Shown here: piece after piece, positions 40,801 through 53,400 of the stretch | Position numbering within the stretch: position 1 is the first letter of the stretch | How the letters are laid out: every line of letters starts with the position of its first letter | Origin: Anniella stebbinsi | Lineage: Eukaryota; Chordata; Lepidosauria; Squamata; Anniellidae | Length of the DNA: 64,000 nucleotides | Direction of reading: 5' to 3' | Assembly (NCBI GenBank): GCA_029215795.1 | Contig: JARDYH010000004.1 | Span: 27,718,001-27,782,000 of the forward strand | Notes under the pieces: generated by a model | Database searches by the model: none | Seen by the model: the letters and a program-made list of their open reading frames with translations, nothing else | What the model was told of the DNA's origin: nothing | Translations under genes and position numbers: made by a program

Positions 40801-43800
40801 ATGAAGGTGTTTAAGCAGAACGTGTCTGGATCGCAACACGGTTCTTGCTCTGTATAATACAATTCCTTGCACCTCTCAAAGGCAAAAAAACCAAGAGGTC
40901 TCATAGGCAGTAGTCATTTATACATTTATTTGAGTGGTCCAGTTCTTTGGGGACTGTGCCATGTCAGGATTCAGGGTATGGGCTGTCACATATTTGAATG
41001 CTCCCCTGCTACTGCAAAAAATAAAATAAAATAAAAATCCACTGCCTAGTGCCCAGAAAAGCTACCCTGTTAGGAAGAAGAACTCTAACCTAACCTTCTC
41101 CTTGATGTTCTTTCTACATGTAAGCAGTTTGGAATTGGGAACGCATTCAAATGTAGAGTTCTCCACCTGCATATTAAAGTACTATAATTACAAAAGGGCT
41201 ATGCTGTGATTTCCCCCCACTACACACACACACACACTCTCACACCAAACATATTGATAAATTCTCTAATGCAAAGTAACATCCCGAGCATACGCTATTT
41301 ATGACTTTTATATTGTTTTTTATGTAAAGTGCCCAGGGAACATAGTTGAAGGGCAATATAAAAATACCGATAACAAATAAATACCTAATACTTCTGTTGT
41401 GGCAGGTGCTGTAGTGGCAATATGGAGCATAGGAGAAATCATAGTCCCTATCCCAAAAGCTCATATTCAACAGTCTTCACTAATGGGCACAGCAGAGAAA
41501 GTGCGAGAAGTCAGGAGTCTGCAGTGAGCGGCATGAATGGATAGGTAGCAGTGGAGGAGGTGATACGGTACGGTGAATCTAAGATGGTGAGAAATATGTT
41601 AAGAAATGAGTTTCAAGAAGGGCTTTTGAAGGAGAGAAGGCAGGCAGGCAGGCAGTTTATATATATATAGTTGCAATTCTGTTGGTATCGCCCTGACTAT
41701 CCAAGCAGCTAATCTCCATGTAGGGAAACAGTTGCTTACCATACACTTTGTTTACCATAGATTGGGCAGCCACTGCATGACTCAGTTCAGCTCAGCTCAG
41801 CATACTGAGTGGGTTGGCAGACTGTGGCCAGCTCTTTTCCCATTTTAGGCCTGTAATTCTGTGTTTTGCTGTTGAAACAGTCTGATTAATTAATTAAGCT
41901 GGCCAAATCTGAATACAAAGTGGACTGCAGGTAGTATATAATCAGTGGGGCACATCATAATTGGGACACAGGCTGGAAGCAAAGTTAAGCCAATGATGGT
42001 ACATAGATTAAAGAAAGGGCAAACACTTGTAGAACTGGCCAGGTTAGCAGTGATTAAATGGTGGTTACAATCCTAATTTTTGTGATACTATCCTTGTGAT
42101 TTTAGCTGTTTTAAGTGTCCACTGCTAGCAGAGATCATAGAATCATAGAATAGATGGAGAGTTAGACAGTAGTCTTTTCAGAGAAATGAAGGCAATTTGG
42201 AATAGGGATTCTTGCTCATGATGTGTTCACACATCCTACTGTCACTTTTACCAAACAGTTTTTGTATTGTTTACCTGCAAAACGCGCTTAACCAGAGGCA
42301 GTGCTGGAACAAAATGCTTTAAAAATATATTTTCTAAATTGCTTAAAATAACAATTTCCTTAGAAATACAAAATAAATAATACTTAACTCTAGATAATAT
42401 AAACTACATCACACACTAGACTAAACTGAAAAAGACATGGTCATTGATATTCACTACAGAAGGACTAGTTATATAACTAATTACCAAACTGCTGACATCC
42501 ATTTTCTTGTAATTAAACACTGTTGGTTTTTTTAAAAATGTGCTGTCAGTTCACCAAAGCTATTACATCCCAGATTTTATATTATTATTATTTTTCATTT
42601 TGCCTACGTTTGTTTCCCACTTTTATGCACATATTAATCTAGCTATCATTACAAAATACAAAAAGGTTAATGGAACTAAGGTAATGGTAAATGGAATAAA
42701 AGAGGTGTGGGTGTACATGTACACCAAAGGTGGTCTGACTTCAGTCTTATGGAGTCTGTTTTTAAAATTATTATTAGAGGCCCTGTGGTCCACCAATGCA
42801 TTTTATATTTACAAAGCAAAAGGAAAGGTACTTCATTCCATTATGCCCCCCTCCACAAACATAACTCACTCAGCATTCTCACTGAGCATGCTCAACCCTA
42901 GTCATAGGGTTTTGGAGAGGTCCCTCCCATTAGGAAGTGTTTCCCTAAAGAGTTTTTGTAGTTCAGCATACTTTAGAGTTCTCTCAAGCTCAATTCTCCA
43001 GTCTTGAATATGGATGGTGCCATCCTGGCTACATAAGGATCCATTTTCAGAGAATGACTCCACTATTAGTGTATAGGACGCCTTGCTGGATCACACTAAA
43101 GTCCACCTAGTTGGGCATTCTTGATAAGAGTCCCAGTGACCAGCAAATGCTTAGGGTCTGCCAATTGGAAATTGGTTAGTGATCCACCTGTAGACATCTC
43201 CCTTCCATCGGTCGCTGGCATACACCTTGGGAAACAAAAAGTTTCTCAAAACATGTTCAACTTTTTTCAGAACAATTATTTGTCTCTAGCCTACTGCGCT
43301 CCCATATCTGCAAAAGAATCTCAACAGTGCTAATTTCATAAGGGTCTTCATTTTCTCTAAACTATCTAGCTGACTGAGTTGAAATTACTTTTTTCACAGA
43401 AAAATGTCCTAATTTATATTTCCATTAATTTGACTTAAACGTTCTCTTTTTAATTGTGTTTATAATTTTATGACACTTAGGTATCTGTATTATATATTAT
43501 TGCTCCATTGGTATTCCTTCCAAAAAAATTTGAACACTTATTTTGAATTCATGTAAAATTATTGTATTATAGAGTATGCCATTCTGTAAGGTTTATCAAC
43601 ATTCTGTTCATGAGTATCTGTCTGTCTCTTTGGGAATACCAGTCCACATCTAAAGAGGATAATGAAAAGCACTGATCACTGATTGGGGCTTTCATATACT
43701 CCAAGCCCAATAACAGCCCCATATGGAATACTTGTACCATGTTTCAGATATCATAGTAAATATGTATTTTCTTACAAGGAAATAATGGTCTGTTGGGCAA

Positions 43801-45124
43801 TTAAAATGTATAAAGCAACCTTTATTGGGCAAGTTACGATTTCTAGGCCTCAGTCTCCATTTGTAAAATGGGAACAGTAATGACTTGCCTCACCAAGTTG
43901 ACAGATGGCAAAGCTCTTTGCAAATTAGCAGTGAGATATACTAGGACAAATTATTTTTTAAAAAAGTAGAGCAGTTGTACCAATACAATGAATACATTTC
44001 AGTTCAGCATTTCATAAATACAGAACACTATAGAAAAACATGATAGGCTCTTTAAAAGGCTATATGGACTACAGGATTCTCAGGGCAGGGATGGAACAGT
44101 AACTGCATGAGGTGGCGTGTGTTTTTATTTATTTGGCATGTGTTTACCACCAAGGTTGCCACTTACTATTTAGTTTTGAATGCCTGGAAAGTAGTAGTAA
44201 TTGTAGTAATGTGCAAAACAGTGACTTGGAGCCGATCTACATTCTAGCTTTGTAACGTTTTATAAGGGTTACAAAAACTCTTTGGGCCACATGACGCACT
44301 CCCTTGAACGATGTATACCCGTGGTTTTTTAAAACTCACTTCAGCTATATATAACAGTTTTTACTTTTAATAAATCGTTTTAAGTAAAATAATGTGTCCG
44401 TCCTTACCGTTTGTGATTCGTGGGGGCAGTGCTTCGTTTTCCGGCGCCCAAATGCTTAGCCGTTGATTGGTGGGGAAGAAAGAGGGGCTACAGCACCCAC
44501 AATGCTTAGCCCTAAGCTCTTTGAAAGCTAGGGAATGTAAGGGGAACTAAGGAGATGTGGGCGAGTGAACTACAGCACCCACAATGCTTAGCCCTAAACT
44601 CATTGAAAAAACGAAACAGAAAGAGACAGACAGAAGAGTGTGAGACCGCACACACCGCTTTGAAGACTGTAGAAATTTTCTCCTGTAACGTGAGTACTCA
44701 GTAATGTGGCCTAAAATACTATTTAAAATGTTCCAAGCTACAGTGTAAATCGGCTTTTGGATACATGTTGAAAGCCACCTCTTTACAGTGTATACTCCCA
44801 GAGGCCAGTGGGCACCACCAAGTCATCTCACCACTCATTTCTTGCTCCAGGTCCGCCTGGTCATCGCAGAAAAGGGGTTACCGTGTGAAGAGCGGGATGT
44901 TAGCATGCCACTGACTGAGCACAAGGAGCCGTGGTTTATGCGACTCAATCTTGGGGAAGAGGTTCCTGTGATCATCCACGGAGACAACATCATCAGTGAC
45001 TACAATCAGATAATTGATTACATGGAGAAGAACTTCACAGGAGGTAATGGTCTAGGACAGCGTTCTTCACCTCAAGTCCAGAGGGCCACTGGAGGCTCCT
45101 AATCGCCTTGAGTGTGGGGCTCTG

Positions 45125-45161
<37 letters not shown>

Positions 45162-46490
45162 CACTCATGCACACACACACATGGCTTTCTACCTTTGTCT
45201 TGTTGTTTGCTTTAGCGACGGGCCATTTGCTGTGATCTGGGCTTGGGGAGGAAGCGTCAGGGGTGGGAAGTCAAGAGACCTGCCGCTCGTCAGCTGTAAG
45301 GCGGCTGTGAGTGAATAGGGGAAATGCAGGAGTTATCAGCCCCTGAGTTGTGCTGGGGGAAGAGCTGAAGAGGCAGAGCAACATGATACGCTAGCTGTAG
45401 TGGCGCAGACGCTGGAGGGAAGATTGAATTCACAGGTGAGAAAGAGAGCAGAATGGACCTGCAGCAGGAGATTTTGCAGCTCTGATTAGAGCAGAGCACT
45501 CTCTTAGTCATGGAGGGGAGTGGGGGCGGGGGGGGGGGGGACATCCCAATCCAAGGACTAAATGAGCCTGTCAAAATTTGCCTGCCTGCTGACTGACTGA
45601 TGAGCCCATGGATGACATTGGGGTGGGTGGGGAGATGACATCCAAAAAAGCTTCCAGCCCTGTGCTGTGCTCAGTGTTGCCTCTTGACTGGGGCAGGGGA
45701 GAGAGGAGGCCCCCAGGGCCCAGGAAAGCCCCTCAAGTGGACTTGGTGGTAGTGGCTGGAGCCCAAGTGGCTCCTTCTTAAAAAAATAGTGAAGACCACT
45801 GGCCTAAGATGAAGAACTCAGAGAAGGGGAAAGAGAGCTTATTATTCACAGGTTTGTCAGAATATTAAACGATTGTTAGTTATTTAACAATCTGTCTTCA
45901 ACTGGTGGGTCGCGACCCAAAAGTGGGTCACAAGATCAGTCCAGATGGGTCACGGCAAAGATGTTGCTGCCATGTTAGGCATGGGGAAAATTGTCTTTGT
46001 AGCAACTGATGTCACGGATCCTGTCATCCATGCAAGCAGAAGCTTTAAGAATCGCCTTAAAATAGATCCACGAAAGAAGGATCCTTGGCAGCTTTACTGC
46101 ATTCTCATTTGCTCAAGTACCTCATATCCAAATGAGCTCCCTCCACCTCCCCTCATCACTACATTCAGCAAATATTAGCGGGGAAAGGAAATGTTACTAG
46201 CGAAATATGAGACATTGGATTAGTAGACTGTGCTGGTCTTTTCTTTCTTTCTTTCTTTTTTTAATGCAACTGAGATTCCAATTCTAAGCATACCTACCTG
46301 AAAGTAAGGATGAAGAAAGACACAACATTTTAGAGTACTGGAAGCAGCTGACAGGGTTTAGCCCAAACATATCTTTCCTCCTCAGATATGAACTCTGAAA
46401 GAAAATAGTTCTGCAAGTTTTCAGCAGAAACTGCCTGTGCCAAGTACTCGTCAACCAGCAATCTCACACCTTCATTCCCGAAGCAGTTTC

Positions 46491-46539
<49 letters not shown>

Positions 46540-47394
46540 AACACACTTTTAAGAAGAAGAAAGGTTGACCATATGAAAAGACGGACAGACCTCCTATATC
46601 TTTAACAGTTTCATAGAAAAAGGAATTTCATCAGGTGTCTTTTGTATGCATGCAGCACCTGGTGAAATTCCCTCTTCATCACAACAGTTAAAGCTGAAGG
46701 AACCCTGCTCTCTTTTGTATCTGCAGCTTTAACTGTTGTGATGAAGAGGGAATTTCACCAGGTGCTGCATGCATACAAATGACACCTGCTGCAATTCCCT
46801 TTTCTATGCAACTGTTAAAGATACGGAAACCCTGTCCTCTTTTCAAATGGTCACCCTAATAAGGCAACGATCTGAAACACAGGGAGAGCAGGAGGTGAGG
46901 GGGATGACAAGAGTTGTGACTGAACTGGCATGTAATTCACTGGTATGCACATGTGTCATTTCAATTAAGAAACCAGAAGGAAGCTGGGTAGGGTGACCAG
47001 ATAAAATCCAGGTCAGGGCTCATGTAACTTTAACAGTTGTAGCGGAAAGGGAATTTCAGCCAGTGTCATTTCCTGGTGAAATTCCCTCTTCATCACAACA
47101 GTTAAAGTTGCAGGGGCCCTGCCTTCTTTTGTATGTTGTCACTCTAGTATAGTGCCTGCACCTTTAACTGTTGTGTTGAAGAGAGAATTTCACCAGGAAC
47201 TAATTGCATACAAATGACACTGGCTGAAATTCCCTTTTCTCTACAACTGTACATGAGCCCTGACCTGGATTTTATCTGGTTACCCTATCTACAGCAGGAG
47301 TAGCAGTGTTGATCTTCCGACAGTAGAGGTTCTCTTTTTCCTAATGTTACAGAGCATGGGGCCCAACTCACCTGTGCTTCCTCTTTCAGTGCTT

Positions 47395-47436
<42 letters not shown>

Positions 47437-50400
47437 GATTTATTTCTTACCCGCCTCTCCGTCTAGATCGAGGCGGAATATGGAATATGGCAGTCGTGTC
47501 TGAGTAGAATGAATGCTTGTTGCAGAAGTTGGAATAGCATAGTTTTTTACCACATCAAGACCCATTTCTTTATGCGGATAATTTTTACTTTGCTCTTCTG
47601 CCAAAAGCTCCCAGAGCGACTTACAGGCTGAATTCGGACGATACAATAAGCAACTGAGGGGGGGGAAACAATCATCAGTTGTATTGACTATCGTGTTGTC
47701 CGAATGCTGCCATAGTCAACTCAGCGCTGATCCTAATCCACACCACAGTTGATTATTTATTACCATGTTGTGTGGGGAGTGCCCCCTAGATGAACAACTG
47801 TAAAGTTAATTATTACCCCACCATTGACTATCGTGTTGTCCGAATTCAGCCACAGTCTATAAAAATAAGACCACAGGCTCACAGTCTAAAAGATATGGCA
47901 TAAACGGATAAAGGATGAGGAAGGAAGAGGAAAACAGGCACCGATTCTTAAGCTAAATATTAATTCTTATAATGACCAGGTGGAATGGATACAGGGAGAG
48001 GAAGAGCCCAATGGAGCTGATCTTCCAGCAGAGCCAATGGAGTAGACCAGATGCCCACCTTTCCCTTGGTTGTAGTTTAATAGAATATTTATTGCTAGAA
48101 GTTACTTGAGGCAGGTGGTGGCCTGACAGAGCTGCTTTTCCAGCAGAGCTGATGGAATGGCCCTGCTTTCTCTACTGTAGGCAGATGGAATAGCATCCCA
48201 ACTCAAGGCTTTGGACTTTCTCATACTGGGTCACTGGCAGGGAAGATAAAAGCAAAGGGTGTCTCTACATTAAGGGGGGAAAACCCACACTCTTACCAGG
48301 GTTTCTTCTCCTTTAGACAATGATCACATGGTTTTGAATTGCCCTCCAGGCAATGCTATGATATTCAGTGAAAAACCACTGCCTAGTGGCAGAATTATAG
48401 TGCTACTCCAGTTTTACATACTGGGGACATCCTGTGTTAATTTAAATACTGCATTACCTCCATGGGGTTTTAAAGTGAGATTACAGGGAGAAAACATGGG
48501 AGATGTCCTGGAGCTTGACGGCATCGTGTAAAGGACCTGCAAACGTCTGTGAGTGTCCAATCATGAGCGTGTCATAAATTGCTCATGCAGAGAAGCTCAA
48601 AGGCTTCAACTGGCTACACTAACCCCACTATACTCCTGAATGGAAGAGTATTGTAGTTTTGACATTTATATAAATTAATAACAGATACTGTGGTTAGGGG
48701 CTTAATCTAATGTCAGGATCCACTGTGGGTTTCCATGTCAAGTGGTAGGGTCAGAACAAAGGTCAAGAGGGAGTGATTTATCAGCCAGGTTGAGGCCAGA
48801 GAGGCAAGTGTTCTAGTCTAAAGAAGGGGCGCTGAACCTCTTCTAGCCTGAAGGCTGGGTTCTATTTTTAGCTGCTCTAGTGGTAGGCAGGGCTGGAGAC
48901 AAAAAGGGGCAGAGCCAAAAAAAAAAACACCCCTCAGAAATACCAACATATTTTAGTTTAAAACTCTTACTACTCGTACCTAAGCCTTAAGAGAGGCATT
49001 TCAACATTTTAGAATGGGTGTGTGTGTGTGCAAAAGCCAAGAAACTGCCAAATGATCAGTAGTTAGGGGGGAAAGTGGGTTGGGCATTTATAAAGGTGTA
49101 TGGCCTTCTGGGGGTCTTGCAGGCCTCAGGTTCCGCACCCTGGGCTAAAGTCTGGTCTACACGTGCAGCCGTATGACATGATAGAATCCTGAAGTGGTAG
49201 AGGAGACTGTACCACTTCAGACTACAGGTGGAGCTGTGCCACTTTAGAATGCTGCTCCTTCTATTTCATCAAAGACTTGCCCTAATTTGACTGTGAACTT
49301 GTGTTAGAAAACCTGGCACTTTCTCCTAATGAGGTAATGGAAAAGAGAAGAGGTGAAAAACTCCTCTTCTATTGGTATTATTGGCAACTGAGGCGTTTTA
49401 TTTACCATAACAGCCTCGGAAACGATCCATTAAGAAACCATTTATTCAAGGCATGAATAATCTTTATATGGGCCAATGCAAGTAAGAGGCTTATGGTCAG
49501 GAATTTTAATATTCTATTAGGATTAGAGCCAGAAGATCTCAAAACTAAAAAGATATGGTAACAGAAAGTAAACAGAGCCTTTTTCTGAGGATGAGTGGTT
49601 GTTTATCTTTTAAGGTGGACCTTGATATTCTATATGTGTTAACCTGAGAAAAATATTTAAGGGTATATCTATATCACTGATTTAAACTACTTTAATGGGC
49701 GTTCCTTCTCCCCATGGAACTCTGGGGAATGTAGTTTAGTGGAGAGGCTGCATTTCCCTCCTATAGAATTCACAACATACTCACCAAAGTAGTATTTCCT
49801 GGATTACTTTGGGATGGCATGATTGCTAAAGAGACATAAACAGGGACATACACTATAAATATGCCATGACAGAGTGATTGGTTTATTTGCCAGAAATTAC
49901 TATCGCTGGGGGAGGTGGCTGGTTTGAAAGAATAACCACTGTAACATACAATAAGGCAATTGTAAGTTCCTGTTAGACAACGCAGTCTTCCTCGCTTGCA
50001 ATGCTGCAGGGCCAGGGCTAGGGTACTACTTTAGAAAGGACAGTCCTCTTTTTGAAGGCATCTTCCATGTTGGGGGTGCAGAACCTTTTATGGCAGGGGG
50101 CAGATTTCTCCGCACCAGGCCCTCTGTGGGCTGGATGAGGTTGGTGGGCATAGCTATGCTCCCTCCCCGCCCATTTCTGCTGTCTCCATGCTGAGATAGG
50201 CATGAAATAAGGGACTCGGCTTTCACTGGGAGGAGCACCCAGTGTCCCCGCTTTTCCCAGAAGCAGCAAAGTTCTCTGCCACCAGTATGGTGACCATATT
50301 TGGGAAACCAAAAAAGAGGACACCCAGTGGGGGGTCGGGAAAGTGCACTTTCCAGGGCCTCTGGAAAGCATGTCATTCCCCCTGCCACACTATTGGCAGC

Positions 50401-53400
50401 TGCCATGAGTGTGGCTGTTGTGAATGGCATGCTTTCCAGAGGCCCCAGAAAGCGCACTTTACCCTCCTCCAATCGGGGCCTTAAGGGCCACGACTGGAGA
50501 GGAGGAGGGGAAAGCATGTCATTCCTACACCCCTGCTGCTCCAATAGGGCCCTCCGGAAAGCATGTCATTCCCCCACACCACACTAATAGCGGTCTTAAA
50601 GGGGAAAGTATGTCATTCCCAGACATTATAGAAAATTACAAAAAATCCCCCCTGACACCCAGGATAGAACAAAAACCAGGACAAATCTGGGAAAATCCTT
50701 ACAGTTGGTCACCCTAGACCCACCAGGATCCAATGGGCAGGAGTGGTGCCCATTGGATCCCATTGGATACCATTCCCCCAACAGATCAGAGATAACAGTG
50801 GAGATTCCCTCCGGGGGGTGTTACTCCACAGGGCAGGGCTTGGAGGCTGAGCCCCATCCCCTGAAGGAATCCCAGGGGGCTCTGGAGGCTGCATTAGGGA
50901 AGCCAGTGGGATGCATTAGGCCTACGAACTGGGGGTTCTGCACCCCTCCTCTACATGAAGGTCTGTCCAGACCAAGTCCATCTTAAAGATAAGCATAAGA
51001 AGCATAAGAAAGAAAGTAGAGCAAGAGCAAGGCCCATCAACAGTTAACACCTGGGCAAACACACAGCAAAGACATAGGTCACCTGACAGAGTCTTCCACT
51101 CCTTCCTTTTTTGGGGCGATACTTGAGTGGCCAACTTATCTAACACTCAGTACTGCCCTCCACTGCTGGGGATATTTCAGAGCAAAAGGAGGGAAGTGTT
51201 CTCTAGGTTTATCAGACAAGCGTTTTATCGCACGCTCGCTTGCTACTGCCCACTTTTAGATGTATGCACGTCCTTTAGAATTTGTCCGCCTCCCGCTCGT
51301 TTTTCTGTAGCAAAATAGAGCTTTTTTTTTTCTTTTAAACGGATTGTGCCGCAATCTCCTACTGTGTGCGGGAAAAGCGGCACAATAAAAACAGCCTCTG
51401 AATAAGCCACGTGATCTTTGTTTACTTCCTCTTTCCCCTCCAAGAAAAATGAGAAAGTGCCGAGAAGTGATGGTAACAAAACGCGATTTCCCCCCGTGTG
51501 ATGACGCACCTTGTATATTCTTGACATGGAGCAGTTGCGGGGGCAGGTAGTGTTTGACAGGAAGGGAAATCATTAGCGATGGAGGAGACCCATTCCTACC
51601 ATGCCATTTCCTTCCAGTTAGACACCAACATCCACTTTAGAAATACATATATTGATAGGAGATGGACAGGTAAAATATTACATGAAAATCTGTTTATTGA
51701 TCCCACAGTTATACCTTTAGGTCTTTTTAAAGAGTCAGTGAAACTACAAGCCAGGGACTTAATTGGCAATTTATTGTGGGGTGGCTGGATTGGGCCAGAG
51801 CCTTACCTGGGAGAGGCTCATAAAGAGAAGCAGCCCTGCCGTGGGCTTCCTTCCTGGGAGCAGCATCAAGGAACAACTGGCAGTATGGGGCTGACTGACT
51901 GGGCCACAAGAATCACCGAGCCCTCCGCCTCAACCTGTGGCTTACCGGCTGGCAAGAGTGTCTTCTCGCCTTCCAAGCTCTGCTTGCTGGCCTACCTGCT
52001 GGCTTAGCTGGACTGTTTTACTCTGCCAACCTGGCATGCTTCACAGATACCTGGCTGGGAGATGACAGTGGCCTGAGATGGGCCCAAACCCTCCCAGCTG
52101 GGTACTGTGTTAGTGAGCGGGTGAGGGAAAGTGGGCGGGGGGGCAGAGTAGCTGTGGTCTACAAAGACAATGTTAACCTGACCAGACTTTCTGTCCGGCA
52201 ATTGAATCATATCGAGTGTGTGTACCTGACTCGGAAGACCAGGGATAGACTAGGGATTTTGTTAGTGTACCAGCCACCCTGCTGCCTATCAGACTCCCTG
52301 GCTGAGCTCACAGAACTGGTCTCAGAGCTGGTGTTGGAGTCGCCCAGGCTTTTGGTCCTGGGTGACTTCAACATCCCATTCTGGCCAGTTTGTCAGGTGC
52401 AGCTCGGGAGTTCATTGCATCCATGATAAGCATGGGCCTATCCCAACTGGTCTCTGGACCCACACATTCAGCAGGTCACACCCAAAATGCTTTTTCAGTT
52501 CCGAACAGACGGATCTGTGGGTGGAGGTGATAAATACCTCTGCATTGTCATGGACAGACCATTTTCTGGTCAGGGTTAGTATCACAGGTACCACCCGCCC
52601 CTGCAGGGGTGGTGGACCTATTAAGATGGTCTGCCCTCGAAGGCTGATGGATCTTCTTGGATTCCAGAAAGCTGTAGAGGGTTCTATGGCTGGTATTGTC
52701 AATGATCCTGTAGAAGCCCTGGTCAATAGATGGAATCAAGACCTAACTAGAGCTATCGACATGATTGCCCCCAAACATCCTCTCTGACCCGCTTCCAGTC
52801 GGGCACCCTGGTATACAGAAGATCTCAGGGAGTTGAAGCGGGAAGGACGATGACTGCAGCGCCGATGGCGGAAAGCTTGACTTATATCCGACAAGACATG
52901 ACATAGAGAACATCTTTGTTCGCATGGGGTGGCAATACGTGCAGCAAAGAAAGCTTTCTTCTCTGTACGCATTGCGTGTCCAGCAGAACTGTTCAGGGTG
53001 GTGAGGGGTCTAACACAGACATCTAAATTAGGGATGTGCACTGGATTGGACCCGATCCACGATCCGAGTCCGGTCCAGTGGGAAATCGGATAAATTATCC
53101 GATTTCCGATCCCGCAGCTGGATCGGCCGATCCAATCCGAACCGGTCCGAAAAGGCTCCGAACTGGTTCGGCGGATCGGCGGATCGGCGGGCGCCCACTG
53201 GCGCCCACCGCCGCTTCCATTGGTGGGCGCCAGCGGGCGCCCGCCGATGAAAGTGGACAGCGGGGGGGGGAGGAGGGGGGCGCTTACCTTCTCGGCCCGT
53301 CCGCTCCCGTCCGGCACTAGCAGCTACTACCAGCGGGCTCCGCGGCCTGCTCCAGGGTGGCGCGCCGGGTGATGTCATCACCCGGCGTGCTACTCTAGAG

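Larger units (their letters stand above)
28861..44850 (+). other. GDAP1L1: GDAP1L1 intron 1 (about 16 kb)
   Basis: No further gene is seen. 28.9-31.4 kb is mostly unique-looking with a (GGTT)5 run near 30057 and a (GACA)n run at 31229-31261. 32.0-33.6 kb and 39.9-44.2 kb hold little I recognise beyond short repeat stubs, for example AATCATAGAATAGATGG near 42140 and a (GGCA)n run near 41640. Distinct elements are listed separately. Confidence 0.8.

Noticed and set aside
44788..45102. 104-codon frame around GDAP1L1 exon 2 as a separate start
   Set aside because: The upstream part lacks family similarity and a TTGCTCCAG acceptor precedes the conserved segment, so it is an internal exon.
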